Origin: Amyelois transitella
Lineage: Eukaryota > Arthropoda > Insecta > Lepidoptera > Pyralidae
Direction: 5' to 3'
DNA length: 64,000 nucleotides
Assembly (NCBI RefSeq): GCF_032362555.1
Contig: NC_083535.1
Location: 868,001-932,000, forward strand
Shown here: piece by piece, positions 32,465-43,545 of the stretch
Numbering within the stretch: position 1 is the stretch's first letter
How the letters are laid out: every line of letters begins with the position of its first letter
The notes under the pieces: model-generated
What the model saw: only the letters and a program-made list of their open reading frames with translations
Database searches by the model: none
What the model was told of the DNA's origin: nothing
Program-made: the position numbers and the translations under genes

Positions 32465-34906
32465 ATGTCTCTTTCGAGACCCATATTACAATACCCCGAA
32501 GAGAAACTTACTCAAGCTTTAGAAGCTATTAGAAATGGCATGTCTATTAGAGAAGCTAGTAGAAACTATGGGGTTCCTCGAGGCACAATTCAAGATAGAC
32601 TTCATCTACGAGTTCCTGAAGGGCCTAGAAAAATGGGTCCAGACTCCGTCCTTAACAAATTAGAAGAAGCAGAAATTGCAACGTGGTTGAAAGAGATTGC
32701 AACTTGTGGTTTCGGAATGAAACCTGACAACCTACTTAATACTGTCCAGGATATGATGATAGAAGACGGCAGGCCTAACCCGTTTGTAAATGGAAGACCA
32801 GGCAAGAAGTGGATGAATTCTTTTTTCAGACGTAACAATATGTTTTCAATGAGAACACCTGAAGCTATTTCAAAGGGAAGGGCAGTAATAACTGAAGAGA
32901 GTATAAGAAAGTGGTTTGAGAAACTCACAGATTATCTAAGGGAAAATCAAGCACTCGACGTGTTAGAGGACTCAAAAAGAATTTTAAACGGTGACGAAAC
33001 AAGCTTCATGCTATGCCCAAAAACTGGAAAAGTGATAGCGCCCAGAGGATATAAAAATGTATACCAAATAGTAAAGGGCAAAGAAAAGGAAGCAGTCACG
33101 GTTTTAGCTTTTTTTTCCGCTATGGGCGATATTTTACCTCCCTGTGTAGTTTTTCCGTACATCAGACCCCCCAAAGATGTTATAAATAGTATGCCTGATG
33201 GTTGGTTTCTCGGCAAATCTGACACTGGTTGGATGAAGGCAGACATTTTCTTCGATTATATTTCTAAATGTCTATCCAAGTGGATAGATGAAAACAAAAT
33301 GAAAAAACCAGTGCTGGTTTTTGTCGACGGTCACAAAACTCACATGACAATGAAGCTGAGTAAATACTGTCATGAAAATAACATCATTTTGTACGCACTA
33401 CCACCTAATACAACACATATGATGCAACCAGCAGATGTTAGCGTTTTTAAACCACTGAAATCTGAATGGGCAAAAACGGTTCATGAGTGGTGTTCACAGC
33501 CACAAAACGCTAACACTGTGTTGACAAAATCTTCATTCTGTCCATTATTGGAAAAAGTATTAAGCAAAGAATCTCTGAATCAAGCCATCAAAAATGGATT
33601 CCGTAAGTGTGGCCTTTTTCCATTCGATCCAAATGCAGTCGACTACTCAAAATGCGTGCAAAATATTTTAGAGAAAATTCATGCACCTGCCAGAAAGACA
33701 ACTTCACCAAGGCAGTTCAAAAAAAGAGATTTCGACATAGCATCAAAAATTATAAAGCATTTGGGAAATGATTTGACTGCAAGAGGAGTTGATGTGAATA
33801 TTGTACTCGAAATCGTTGAAAATGCGAAACAGGTTGAAGCATTAAATAATTCAGTAAGTAGTAATACTACAGAGAGAACAGTTGGAGATAATGAACAAAG
33901 CGTAATATTTGAGGAAAGAACAGAACCTGGATTGACAGTAACGAATGCCAGACCTATTATCAATGAAACTGAAATAAATGGAGCCAAAGAAGAATTACAC
34001 GTTATAAACACTGAAGAAGAAAATAAAAACAAAAAAAAGACTGAAATAAAAAGTGATATAACTAGGATATATAATAAAGAAGTAGATAAACGTAGAATAA
34101 GTACATCACCGTCCGAAGTACTAGATACTAATAGTTTAAATAATATGACACTTGGCGATCTTACTTTTATCAACAATAATTTACTGGACGATGCTATTCA
34201 TGTAAGCACATTTGAGGTCAAAGATAATACAATATTAGTACCCATTGGAGACAACTCTCCGATGTCAAGAAGTGAACCGACGTATTACCAAAAACCTAAG
34301 ACTGATTCTGTGATACTCATTCGATCACCGAAAGTATCACCTTTTGTTCGAAAGCATCTTATTATTCCATCACCTATAAAGAAAACCGCATCTCCTAGAG
34401 TAATGAACAGAATTGGAGCAATATCGTCTGAAGAATGGAGGCAATTTGAAATTATGAAAGAGGATGAGAAACAAAAAAAGAAACATGCCATTGAAGAAAG
34501 AAAGTTACAGAGAAAGAAAAATAAAGAAGAAAAGCAAAAGCAGAAAAATGAAACCAAGAAAAATAAAGCTGTGAATTCTATCAAACGTAAAGTAAAAGAA
34601 CTTAATACAAAAAAGAAAATTGATGACTCTGATCCAGAATTCATAATGAAAAGTATTAAAAAAAGAAAATTAAATGATATGAAAGAAAGAAAAGGAGAAG
34701 AAGCAGAGCAGACTAAATGTGATCCAGAGAAAGCTAAACCAAATAAGATTAAAATCCTCAGTGATATAGACATAACACCTGGAACTTCTGTGAAAGAAAC
34801 TAATAAAGAAAATATAGTTCTGAAAAAAATGGTTAATCGTAGAGAAACCTTTAGAAATGAAGAAGAACTTCAGAATTTTTTAAATAGTGATTTTAATGAT
34901 GAATAA
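32465..34906 (+). CDS. pogo-type transposase, 813 aa, intact
   Basis: Cuts and pastes its own element through terminal repeats. Residues 10-47: pipsqueak-type helix-turn-helix (ALEAIRNGMSIREASRNYGV). 60-130: CENP-B/Tc5-type DNA-binding domain ending GKKWMNSFFRRN. 172-345: DDE_1 catalytic domain; the triad is D177 (NGDETS), D288 (FVDGHKTH) and D324 (QPADVSVFKPL), with 35 residues between the last two (DD35D). 378-391: family motif GFRKCGLFPFDPNA. 400-813: long tail, basic and Lys/Glu-rich at 655-745 (likely coiled coil, nuclear signals KRKVKELNTKKK, KKRKL). Longer than typical pogo/Tigger transposases (about 500-600 aa). All catalytic residues present. The start is the first ATG after the predicted splice acceptor. 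AATAAA at 35156. Confidence 0.95.
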   Translation: MSLSRPILQYPEEKLTQALEAIRNGMSIREASRNYGVPRGTIQDRLHLRVPEGPRKMGPDSVLNKLEEAEIATWLKEIATCGFGMKPDNLLNTVQDMMIEDGRPNPFVNGRPGKKWMNSFFRRNNMFSMRTPEAISKGRAVITEESIRKWFEKLTDYLRENQALDVLEDSKRILNGDETSFMLCPKTGKVIAPRGYKNVYQIVKGKEKEAVTVLAFFSAMGDILPPCVVFPYIRPPKDVINSMPDGWFLGKSDTGWMKADIFFDYISKCLSKWIDENKMKKPVLVFVDGHKTHMTMKLSKYCHENNIILYALPPNTTHMMQPADVSVFKPLKSEWAKTVHEWCSQPQNANTVLTKSSFCPLLEKVLSKESLNQAIKNGFRKCGLFPFDPNAVDYSKCVQNILEKIHAPARKTTSPRQFKKRDFDIASKIIKHLGNDLTARGVDVNIVLEIVENAKQVEALNNSVSSNTTERTVGDNEQSVIFEERTEPGLTVTNARPIINETEINGAKEELHVINTEEENKNKKKTEIKSDITRIYNKEVDKRRISTSPSEVLDTNSLNNMTLGDLTFINNNLLDDAIHVSTFEVKDNTILVPIGDNSPMSRSEPTYYQKPKTDSVILIRSPKVSPFVRKHLIIPSPIKKTASPRVMNRIGAISSEEWRQFEIMKEDEKQKKKHAIEERKLQRKKNKEEKQKQKNETKKNKAVNSIKRKVKELNTKKKIDDSDPEFIMKSIKKRKLNDMKERKGEEAEQTKCDPEKAKPNKIKILSDIDITPGTSVKETNKENIVLKKMVNRRETFRNEEELQNFLNSDFNDE

Positions 34907-35013
34907 GTTGATAATGTTTCTTGTGATATTAGAGTACCTACTAAGGTCTTATTATTTAATTAATTTGATTAAGTTCCTACATAATTAAGCTTAAAACAAT
35001 CGATCTCAGGAGA

Positions 35014-35069
35014 GGCTGAGTACTGGTAGCTACATGGCCGAGTGCTGGCTTGTGCCGGCTGAGTACTGG
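35014..35069 (+). repeat. Right subterminal motif cluster
   Basis: GGCTGAGTACTGG 35014-35026, GGCCGAGTGCTGG 35036-35048, GGCTGAGTACTGG 35057-35069, spaced 22 and 21 bp (about two helical turns), all in one direction. Confidence 0.88.
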
Positions 35070-35155
35070 GGAAAAGTGCCTTATTTTGATAAATATTTTA
35101 TTTTCCATACTTATTAAGCAAAATTAAGTTATTTGTTAATTGCTTATCAAAGTTT

Positions 35156-35161
35156 AATAAA
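35156..35161 (+). terminator. Transposase poly(A) signal
   Basis: AATAAA 250 bp after the stop codon and inside the element. Confidence 0.6.
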
Positions 35162-35247
35162 TGATTAAGTATATAAGTACAAAAGGTTTTTTATTACTAT
35201 TTTCAATAATTTTCTATACATATTTAAATTTACACTTTTCGCTAAAA

Positions 35248-35271
35248 GGCTGACTACTGGTACCCGTACCC
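35248..35271. repeat. Right terminal inverted repeat
   Basis: GGCTGACTACTGGTACCCGT then ACCC; the motif copy is at 35248-35260. Confidence 0.9.
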
Positions 35272-35273
35272 TA

Positions 35274-36327
35274 CTAATTAATTTAGCACAATTTTGAATT
35301 TTTACAAAATTGTGAATAATTACAATAAGTCATCATGCTTAACTTCCAATTGCCACGATATCTGCATACTTCATTCGCTTCATCTCCACATTCATAACAG
35401 TTTATTAAGCTTATATCCCTTTATTAACTTCTACAATTCGCAAGCAGCTATCTGAAGCGACTGTTTAAGTTAATCATCCCATTCGTTTTTATTCGTCCCA
35501 CAAACTATATTGTGACATGAAGATAAGCCTGGATTAAATATGGCGGCTAACGTTTCCACGATGTTTTACATTAGATAGATTAACTCGTTGACAATGTTTT
35601 GATTTGGTTAAGCAAACATCTGTACTGTACAAGACTATTTAACTTTTTTTCTTCAATGATAATTTATCAAAAAGAAAGTATCTATAACCTCTCTCTACAG
35701 TGCAATAACTTTCATATCAACAAAACGTAAAATCGATCGGGTATCTCCGTAACATAGCTACGTACTATTACTATATAATATACGTACATATATAACGATG
35801 GAGAAATTTACTTACGGCTGGGTACATAAGGGTGAGTTGGCAAACATCACGGTTCCCTACGCACAAGGCGGCTTCAACTAGGGTTGGCGGGAATCGGCAA
35901 ATATTTGCCCTTAGGGCCGGCAAGCCGCCGACTAATTGTTCTTTAAATACCTCAAACCCACCCTACAACAAACACATCTCAAATCGATTATACCAACTCC
36001 TACCATTTTTTTTATAAAGGCAACACCGTTCAGCTCACTGAACTCGTATTTCGAATTTATCACCAAATATTTGTCCGGCGGAGTTATACGCCTGTGCTAA
36101 CAATTAGACCGCATTTTTTGTTTATTAATTGGTTTGGCTTGTTAACCCAAGCCTTGTTTGTGAAGGCTGGGCACTGCTCTATATATTTAAAATGTCGGTT
36201 AGTTACGACATGTATACGTCAGGTAGGAAAGAATACGAGTGAACCTAGTAATAAGTACCTAATATAGAATTATCTAAGTATATATACGTTGTCCGATAAT
36301 CGTACTTAATACTTAACTAACGTAATA
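35274..36327. other. Unique intergenic DNA right of the pogo element
   Basis: 35346-35399 is a minus LINE-B fragment (CACGATATCTGCATACTTCA). 35820-35945 is a GC-richer patch with TTGGCGGGAA and a perfect 14-bp palindrome GGCAAATATTTGCC (35896-35909). No gene. Confidence 0.4.
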
Positions 36328-36486
36328 CGTAGTACGTCCGATGAAAATGCTGTAGTGTAGTTTGTTCCGCCGCTTCTACTACACATGCGCTTTGGAAGTG
36401 GTAATAGTTATAATTGGATTTAAGTGATGTGATGTCAATAAGTGATACCTTGTATCCAATTTTGAAAGTAAATTTATTCTATTCTA
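36328..36486 (+). repeat. Repeat-C copy
   Basis: ACGTCCGATGAAAATGCTGT to AAATTTATTCTATTCTAT; CRE core mutated (TGATGTCA). Confidence 0.8.
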
Positions 36487-36937
36487 TACCAAAATCAAAG
36501 TTGTATTATGGAATACAAACTCAAAGTAAATTCATAATGTGTAAGTTTGTTTGTTCTTCTTTCACATCATAACAATTTTCTCATCCATGTGGTGTTTAGA
36601 ACGGAGAACGTATTAAAATACTCTTATAGCGAGTGAATCCGCTGCCGAAAAAGAGAGTATTTTTGTTTATTAAAAACTTGTGAACAAGAAAAATCACTTT
36701 AACTCCCGCGAGAATTTGGGGATATACTCTCTTAGACCATATTATGAAGACCCTACACCCCAAATTTCATGTCTCTAGACACAACGGTTTGGGCTATGTA
36801 TTGATATGTCAGTCACTCAGTCACTTTATCTTTATTATTAAGATTAGTTTTACTAAATTCTATTTTTTTATTGCATTTGCGATAAAACTGCCTTCGTACC
36901 ATTTACCTATATTTATACTTTTGTTTATGTCAATTCT
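36487..36937. other. Unique AT-rich DNA
   Basis: Nothing recognised. Confidence 0.35.
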
Positions 36938-37023
36938 TAAGCCAAACAGCTGAACGTGGCCTTTCAGTCTTTTCAAGACTGTTAACTGTCTATCCCGCAA
37001 GGGATATAGACATGATTATATGT
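36938..37023 (+). repeat. SINE-A 3' fragment
   Basis: CTTAAGCCAAACAGCTGAAC to GACATGATTATATG; a SINE-T1 follows immediately. Confidence 0.82.
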
Positions 37024-37254
37024 TGATGGCCTCTTTGGTGTAGCGGCAGTACGCTTGTCTGTGACGCCGAAATTCCCGGGTTCGAATCCCGGCCGGAGCA
37101 TGATGAGAATTGGTCTTAGATGTTTATCTAACTATATAAGTATTCATTATAAAATATAGCAACGTTGAAGTCTCGTAACACAAGTCTCGGACTTACTGCG
37201 AGGCTAACTCAATCTGTGTAATTCGTGACGTATATATTTATTTATTTATGTATG
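37024..37254 (+). repeat. SINE-T1 copy
   Basis: TGATGGCCTCTTTGGTGTAG; A box decayed, B box GGTTCGAATCC intact. Confidence 0.88.
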
Positions 37255-37667
37255 TATATTTATGTTCTACTTACCTACTCATGTGTTATCTTATTGGTGC
37301 AATTTATACAGTGATTCTTTTGTCAGTACAATAGTAATTGTTGCCCAAGAAACAGATTCACTCGGCCGCACTCGCATACAGCTTGGTCGTCTATAAATAG
37401 ACAAACACACTATTTTTACTTTAACATGAAAAATGGAATTTGAAGCCGCTTTTACCTCTGCGAACAGATCGACTTGTGTTCGTGTGTCAGTGACGCTATT
37501 TCCGGGGAACTATTTGTCACGCCCGCTTGTCTAATTTGTGTTCACGTTCCGAGTTAAATTTATTGTCTTGTTCTGATACTTACATTGTCTTGAAATTTTT
37601 TAATATAAAATAAGGTTTCTAATGTTATCATTTATAGGCTAACACAATCTGTGTGATCTGTCACGTA
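37255..37667. other. Unique DNA
   Basis: 37360-37560 is moderately GC-rich and repeat-free; no frame with splice sites found. Confidence 0.35.
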
Positions 37668-37909
37668 TATACATACATACATATAATCACGTCAATATCC
37701 CTTGCGGGGTAGACAGAGCCAACAGTCTTGTACAGACTGATAGGCCACGTTCAGCTATTTGGCTTTAAGATAGAATTGAGATTCAAATAGTGACAGGTTG
37801 CTAGCCCATCGCCTAAAAATAAATCCCAAGTTAGTAAGCCTATCCCTTAGTCGCGGAGACGTGGAGTGGTCCTATTCTTTTTTGTATTGGTGCCGGGAAC
37901 CACACGGCA
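37668..37909 (-). repeat. SINE-A copy, small internal deletion
   Basis: Misses the CTTTTACGACATCC segment (TTAGTCGCGGAGACG junction). Confidence 0.86.
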
Positions 37910-38468
37910 TTCACGTATATATTTGTTATTTATCATCCTATACGTGGCGTTGACGTCGCATTCACATATTGGGGTTCTCCAAGTCTTTTTATGTAGTCTT
38001 TAGTAAATATAGTTTTTCTGTCAATATTTTTTCTCAAATCGTTTCAATTTGTAAAAGGAGATGTTTTCAATAGGTTACTGTCATCATCCTTTGGAATTTT
38101 TCCGATTGGATCTTACCTAAAGAGGTCTCTAGGTTACCTGTTCCAAGTGGGTAAGGTATGTAAGTACTAAACGACTCCCGCCTGACCTCCGCTACCTAAA
38201 CTACAGATGTACTTATTCCGACGATTGTGGGCACAGACGTTCACACAATCTTAATCTGTTCGAAAAATATCACTTAGCTGCGTTTCACTGAATTGTCTTT
38301 CTTTCAATCGAAAAATTTAAATGCGAATGCAATTCAAAAATACAATCGAAAATTAAAATTCAAATTTTTAAACGAAGTTTCCTTTAAAAGAATTCTGTTT
38401 TCCAATTTCAAAAAGTTTGACGTTTAGCGGGTTGAGGTTCACCACGCGTAGGTACTAATAAAGCATAA
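37910..38468. other. Unique DNA with SINE-T2 trace
   Basis: 38090-38225 resembles minus SINE-T2 (GACTCCCGCCTGACCTCCGC). Confidence 0.35.
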
Positions 38469-38661
38469 AGCCGGATTTACATTACGAAATTAGTTGCATG
38501 ACATTTGTTTTACAAAAACTATGTGCATAGCACGAAACTACTCCGGTTTCACAAAAGTAATGCATGCATTGTAAAGCTGAACGTTAACACGAGAAATTAC
38601 TGGTCAAATTAGTTTTATCAAACTAATTTCAAGCCACTACTTTCGTAATATAAATCCGGCT
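38469..38661. mobile_element. 193-bp MITE with TAA target duplication
   Basis: Left end AGCCGGATTTACATTACGAA; complement of right end AGCCGGATTTATATTACGAA (one mismatch in 20). TAA flanks both sides (38466-38468, 38662-38664). TAA duplications suit PIF/Harbinger; no coding capacity. Confidence 0.75.
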
Positions 38662-38664
38662 TAA

Positions 38665-39111
38665 CAATTAAGTTATCATAAACAAAACTATCCGATATAT
38701 TTTTTTAATCTGTCTATCGATCTGACTATACCAAATGGGTGTTGGAAGAAAAGAAATTAAAACGGGCCACAAGCACTCGGCTCCATATGCGCCGTGTCAG
38801 GCAAGTCAAGACAAGTCTTACCCTTTCCGCCTATTTCCGTAGTGACGCGACACAGGCGGTCTTCAGGGAAACACCTAATTGTAATACTGAATGGTATTCA
38901 ATATTGAGAATTCGAATTGAAAGTCTAAGTAAGTCGAATTACTGAACGGATTTCAGTGGTGATAATTAGGAATGAAACTTAAAATAAATTGGAGAATGCG
39001 AAACGGCATCACCTAATTGACCTTTGGACTTTTTTTTTGTGCAACAAAATATTTTTAATAAATTTAAATACTAGGTACCTATGTATTAATTTATGTTAAT
39101 TTTTATAATTG
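38665..39111. other. Unique DNA
   Basis: 38750-38880 GC-richer patch (GGGCCACAAGCACTCGGCTC). 38990-39070 resembles the 3' UTR of the LINE at 13216 (GAATGCGAAACGGCAT). Confidence 0.35.
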
Positions 39112-39366
39112 TGCCGTGTGGTTTCTGGCACCAAAACAATACAAAAAAGAATAGAAACCACTCCATCTCTTTCCCATGGATGTCGTAAAAGGCGACTAAG
39201 GGATAGGACGCTTACAAATTTGGGATTCTTTTTTAGGCCATGGACTAGCAACCTATTTGAAACTCAATTCTATCATTAAGCCAAATAGCTGAACGGGGCC
39301 TGTCAGACTCAAGACTGTTGGCATTGTCTAACCTGCAAGTGATAAAGACGTGATTATGTATGTATG
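39112..39366 (+). repeat. SINE-A copy, full length
   Basis: GTGCCGTGTGGTTTCTGGCA to GTGATTATGTATGTATG. Confidence 0.88.
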
Positions 39367-41504
39367 AAAAAATACATTTAATTTATTACAATAAAGACGT
39401 AATCTTCAACAAGATACCAAATCTAGCTTAACCATCTCGTTTCATGGTTTGATGACAGCGTGTTACTACAGAATAGAGTTTATTTTAACGAACTTTTATT
39501 TATTTACTCTAAAAGTGCTTACTAACATAAACGTAATGGCGGACACCCGAGCCGACCGCCTACACCTACGCGGATGTCGTTCAGACATATGTTGTATTTT
39601 TTTTTTACTTAAATCATAAGTACTTACTTGTTTCTGTTGGTCGATAATAGTTTAGTCATATTTATATTTGTTTTAGGTAGGTATTTAAATAATAGTCCTA
39701 CTTCGCATAAAAATGAGACTAGAATATGTAAAATTTAATATTTTATGTCCATATTTTTACGAAGGACTTAATGTTCATTTAAAGTATCAATAAAGCAAAT
39801 TAACTGTGCGCTATTCCGAAAACACAGATATAAAAAAAAGAAAAGTAACTTTTTTTTAAATTGTGGAATCCGAATATTCCCGAATCAAAAAGATATTCCA
39901 AATTCAAATTAACGCGGAGAGTTAAAAGGGCTACCAGTGGCATGGTGGCCGGTTGCATGCCAAATTAGACTCGATAAAGTAAATATTTATTTAAGTTTCA
40001 ATATAAACGTAGGAGGTGAGATCCGTCAAATCGAATTGCTTCCCGACTGGACTGCGGGTGGCTTCATTCCGTATTTCTCGGATTTCGACGGCGCCGCATT
40101 GAGTTTTAATCCATTTTAAAAGTGATCGGATTGGTCGCCGATATCCGCGGTTGTGCAAACGCTAACGGCGATTCGAAACTAACGGCTGAATTAATAATAT
40201 TCCATTTTTAAATTCAAATTAACTGCCTTCTAAAAGCAGACTTAAACTAATCTGAGGAACTTCATACTTAGATAATCATACTTGTGAGTGATCGAGGACT
40301 TAAATTTAAGTTAAATTAACTTATTTATTAAAATATTATTAATTTTAGAAATATATTTTTAAACCATAGCTTAGTTTAGTTAAAATAATTATATACTATC
40401 GTTCATTGTCATAAATGTCACATTACCTTTTAGTCTTAACTAGACTTTTGGCTTTTTCTACCTCGTGAGGGATGAAAACGTGGTTATATATGTACAATAG
40501 GTACTAATTAAGTACGCATATACTGCGTAGAGATGATAGAATAATGAAAGGAGTGATTGAATATTTGTCAATAGTAATTACTTGATTACATTCTCGTATG
40601 AATTAATTACAAAACAACAATTAACATGATGTTCCCATTAGACCATGTAATTAATTAGTGCCAAAAGTCTAGACTAGTTTTATTATTATTTATATACTAG
40701 CTCTGTATATGTTCTCGGCGGTACGTACCAACATTTACTTATTTTTGTTTTCAAGATATGTGCTATATTTTGTGTGAAAAACCCACAAAATTGAACAACT
40801 ATAGTTTCATCAAATGACGGCTTATAAAAATAATATTCAACATGTCTTATATATTCTATATCAACAATACGTTTCACTATTAATAATTCGTATTAATAAT
40901 TGTGGTTTTACCTTCCACCTTCACCGGGACCCCAATATAACAGGAGCGAGTCGGAGGGGCGCGGCGTTGGGGCGTGGACGCCATTTTGACAGGCCGTTGT
41001 CAACCCCAATTTTCTCCTTTATTAGCTGGGGCGGCGTGTTTTGACACCTTGCCTTTTCTGCAAACAATTATGTTTGACTCACTTTGCCTTGTGGCTTCGT
41101 CTGTATTGATATTTGTACGAAGTTTTAGGACGGAATCGATATCTTAATCGGTTGTTAGATCGAGATGCGTGAGTTAGTTAAAGTCACTTTTCAGAAAAGC
41201 TAACTGAAGACGTATATTGTCTATGAAATTAAAAAAAGAACTAGTTAGTTTTTTAATCTATAAAAAACAAGACGCCATACTTACCATCAGGCTATTATAA
41301 CCCAACCAGCCGGTTCAGTTAGTATACGCATAGGTATATGTAGACTTATATTAGTTTTTCAATCAATAGTGCTTCTTTCTCCGGTGTCAAATTACATCTA
41401 AGATATCGAAAAGAAGAATTTAAATACTTTTAAGGTACATAACACGTAACTAAAAAATTCAAACGTTTTATAAGACTTAGTCATTAATTCAAGATGATAC
41501 CTAT
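39367..41504. other. Unique intergenic DNA with two candidate regulatory islands
   Basis: Islands at 39905-40200 (GATATCCGCGGTTGTGCAAA) and 40915-41045 (GGGGCGCGGCGTTGGGGCGT, TTTGACAGG). 40435-40480 is a SINE-A tail trace. No gene. Confidence 0.35.
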
Positions 41505-41636
41505 CACTATGTCAATCTCAATTTCATCTTCAAGCCATACAGCTGAATGAACTTTTCAAACTGTTGGCTTTGTCTACCCCGCAAGGGGTGACAAAGCGTA
41601 TAGACGTGACTATATTTACGTACCTATGTATGAATT
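41505..41636 (+). repeat. SINE-A 3' part
   Basis: CTATGTCAATCTCAATTTCA to GACTATATTTACGTACCTATG; the hairpin loop holds an insertion (GGGGTGACAAAGCG). Confidence 0.75.
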
Positions 41637-42189
41637 ACATGAGTTACTAAATCATTTAGGACATCTCAATTTAATCAAGTGGAAGACGAGGTTTTAAAGG
41701 AAGTTTAATAATCCTCCTGCCATTATGTCCCAGTCGCATTCTTCCTTGGGGAGGTTCCCTGGGATCGCCCTTAGCTACGATCGAAGCACATAGATTTCTA
41801 CTCGTCTGATCAATCTTGATATGTACCTACATAATTTCTTCAAACTATTTTGAACCTTAAAATAATATGTTCAACGCGTAACTTTTTATTACGATTTCAA
41901 CACGGCACTAAAACTCAATCTGCGATGATTTATTACCGGTCTTCCTTTAGGGCGTCGTAATTCAGCTGAGGATTATTTACCTAAATGTATGATACATGGC
42001 TGTTCCACGCCGGTCCCGTTCCGGCGCAGCTGATGTTAAGGAGCATTGGATAAACAAAGGATTAAATTATCGTTAAGAGGCAGATAATCCGACAGATGAG
42101 GTGGTTGTTGACCTTAGTGGTTAGCTGACTCATCGGTATCAGAAATTTTGTTGGAATTTGTTTGGAAACACAAAGTTTTACTTCTTACT
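41637..42189. other. Unique DNA
   Basis: 41700-41790 faint SINE-T2 similarity. 41985-42110 repeat-free GC-richer patch (CCACGCCGGTCCCGTTCCGG). Confidence 0.35.
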
Positions 42190-42791
42190 TACTTAATTCT
42201 CTTCCTAATTGTCGCCTTTTACCTTCTCACTTCTCTTCCTAATTGTCGCCTTTTACGTACTCACTTCTCTTCCTAATTGTCGCCTTTTATCTACTCACTT
42301 CTCTTGCTAATTGTCGCCTTTTACCTACTCACTTCTCTTGCTAATTGTCGCCTTTTACCTACTCACTTCTCTTGCTAATTGTCGCCTTTTACCTACTCAC
42401 TTCTCTTGCTAATTGTCGCCTTTTACCTACTCACTTCTCTTGCTAATTGTCGACTTTTACCTACTCACTTCTCTTTCTAATTGTCGCCTTTTACCTATTC
42501 ACTTCTCTTCCTAATTGTCGCCTTTTACCTACTCACTTCTCTTGCTAATTGTCGACTTTTACCTACTCACTTCTCTTTCTAATTGTCGCCTTTTACCTAT
42601 TCACTTCTCTTCTTAATTGTCGCCTTTTACCTACTCAGTTCTCTTCCTAATTGTCGCCTTTTACCTACTCAGTTCTCTTCCTAATTGTCGCCTTTTACCT
42701 ACTCACTTCTCTTCCTAATTGTTGCCTTTTATCTACTCAGTTCTCTTGCTAATTGTCGCCTTTTACCTACTCACTTCTCTTCCTAATTGCC
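42190..42791 (+). repeat. 34-bp minisatellite, about 17.5 copies
   Basis: AATTGTCG recurs at 42207 and then every 34 bp to 42785 with no indel. Unit: TCTCTTCCTAATTGTCGCCT then TTTACCTACTCACT. A three-unit block (42445-42546) is repeated at 42547-42648 with the same CGAC and TATTC variants, a 102-bp higher-order repeat. Confidence 0.97.
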
Positions 42792-43005
42792 TAAATATAA
42801 AACTTACACTTATTTATAAAAATGCAAGTCCCAGCAGATCGGAGTCTTGGGGTAAAGTGCCCGGAAGGCTGACAGCATTGCCACGTTGAATGGCATGCTT
42901 TAGTCTTTCCTTGATTGATTTTTACAATTTGCGCGGGAAGAGAGAAGCAGGTACACACTATGTTTTTTAAAGTATGAAGTGGTCCACCCTATTCTTCTTC
43001 ATTCA

Positions 43006-43262
43006 GTTGCTGAATGTGCAAGTTTCCTCACGATGTTTTCCCACACCGTAAGAGCATCGGTTAGTATTCAAACTATTGTGCGAAACTTCGAAAATAGTCA
43101 TTGATTACATGGCCGAGGTGGGATTTGAACCTTTGCCTTTCTGCGCATCACGCATTTTAACCCGGAACCTTACCAATTCGACCAACGCTCTAATGGTCCT
43201 ACACTAGATATTCTTATTGAGGAATAGCTTCTGCAAAAGTCCAAATTAAGACCGGACGGTGA
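43006..43262 (-). repeat. SINE-T2 5' half
   Basis: GCTGAATGTGCAAGTTTCCT, GGGATTTGAACCTTTGCC, GGAACCTTACCAATTCGACC. Confidence 0.75.
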
Positions 43263-43281
43263 TTGCGGCAAATGAAAATTC

Positions 43282-43545
43282 GTGCCATGTGGTTCCCGGC
43301 ACCATTAGAAAAAAGAATAGGACCACTCCATCTCTTTCCCATGGATGTCGTAAAAGGCGACTAAGGGACAGGCTTACAAACATGGGATTCTTCTTTTGGG
43401 CGACGGGCTAGCAACCTGTCACTATTTGAATCTCAATTGTATCATTGAGCCAACCAGCTCAACGTGGCCTATCAGTCTTTTTAAGACTGTTGGCTCTGTC
43501 TACCCCGCAAGGGATATAGTCATGATTATATGTATGTATATATGT
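43282..43545 (+). repeat. SINE-A, full length
   Basis: Flanked by the direct repeat ATGAAAATT (about 43272 and 43545). Confidence 0.9.

Larger units (their letters stand above)
31722..35271 (+). mobile_element. Complete pogo-superfamily DNA transposon, 3,550 bp
   Basis: The ends (31722 onward and the complement of 35271 backward) match at 22 of 24 positions: GGGTACGG, two mismatches, then ACCAGTAGTCAGCC. TA at 31720-31721 and 35272-35273 is the duplicated target expected of Tc1/mariner/pogo elements. In order: left subterminal motif array, promoter with CCAAT sequences, 5' exon, 471-bp intron, 813-codon transposase, poly(A) signal, right motif array. No stop or frameshift in the coding region, so it may be recently active. 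Confidence 0.93.

Noticed and set aside
33679..34773. Minus-strand ORFs of 165 and 162 codons
   Set aside because: Shadows of the Lys/Glu-rich transposase tail (hydrophobic, low complexity).
42190..42791. CRISPR-like array
   Set aside because: Units are directly adjacent with no unique spacers, in eukaryotic DNA; it is a minisatellite.
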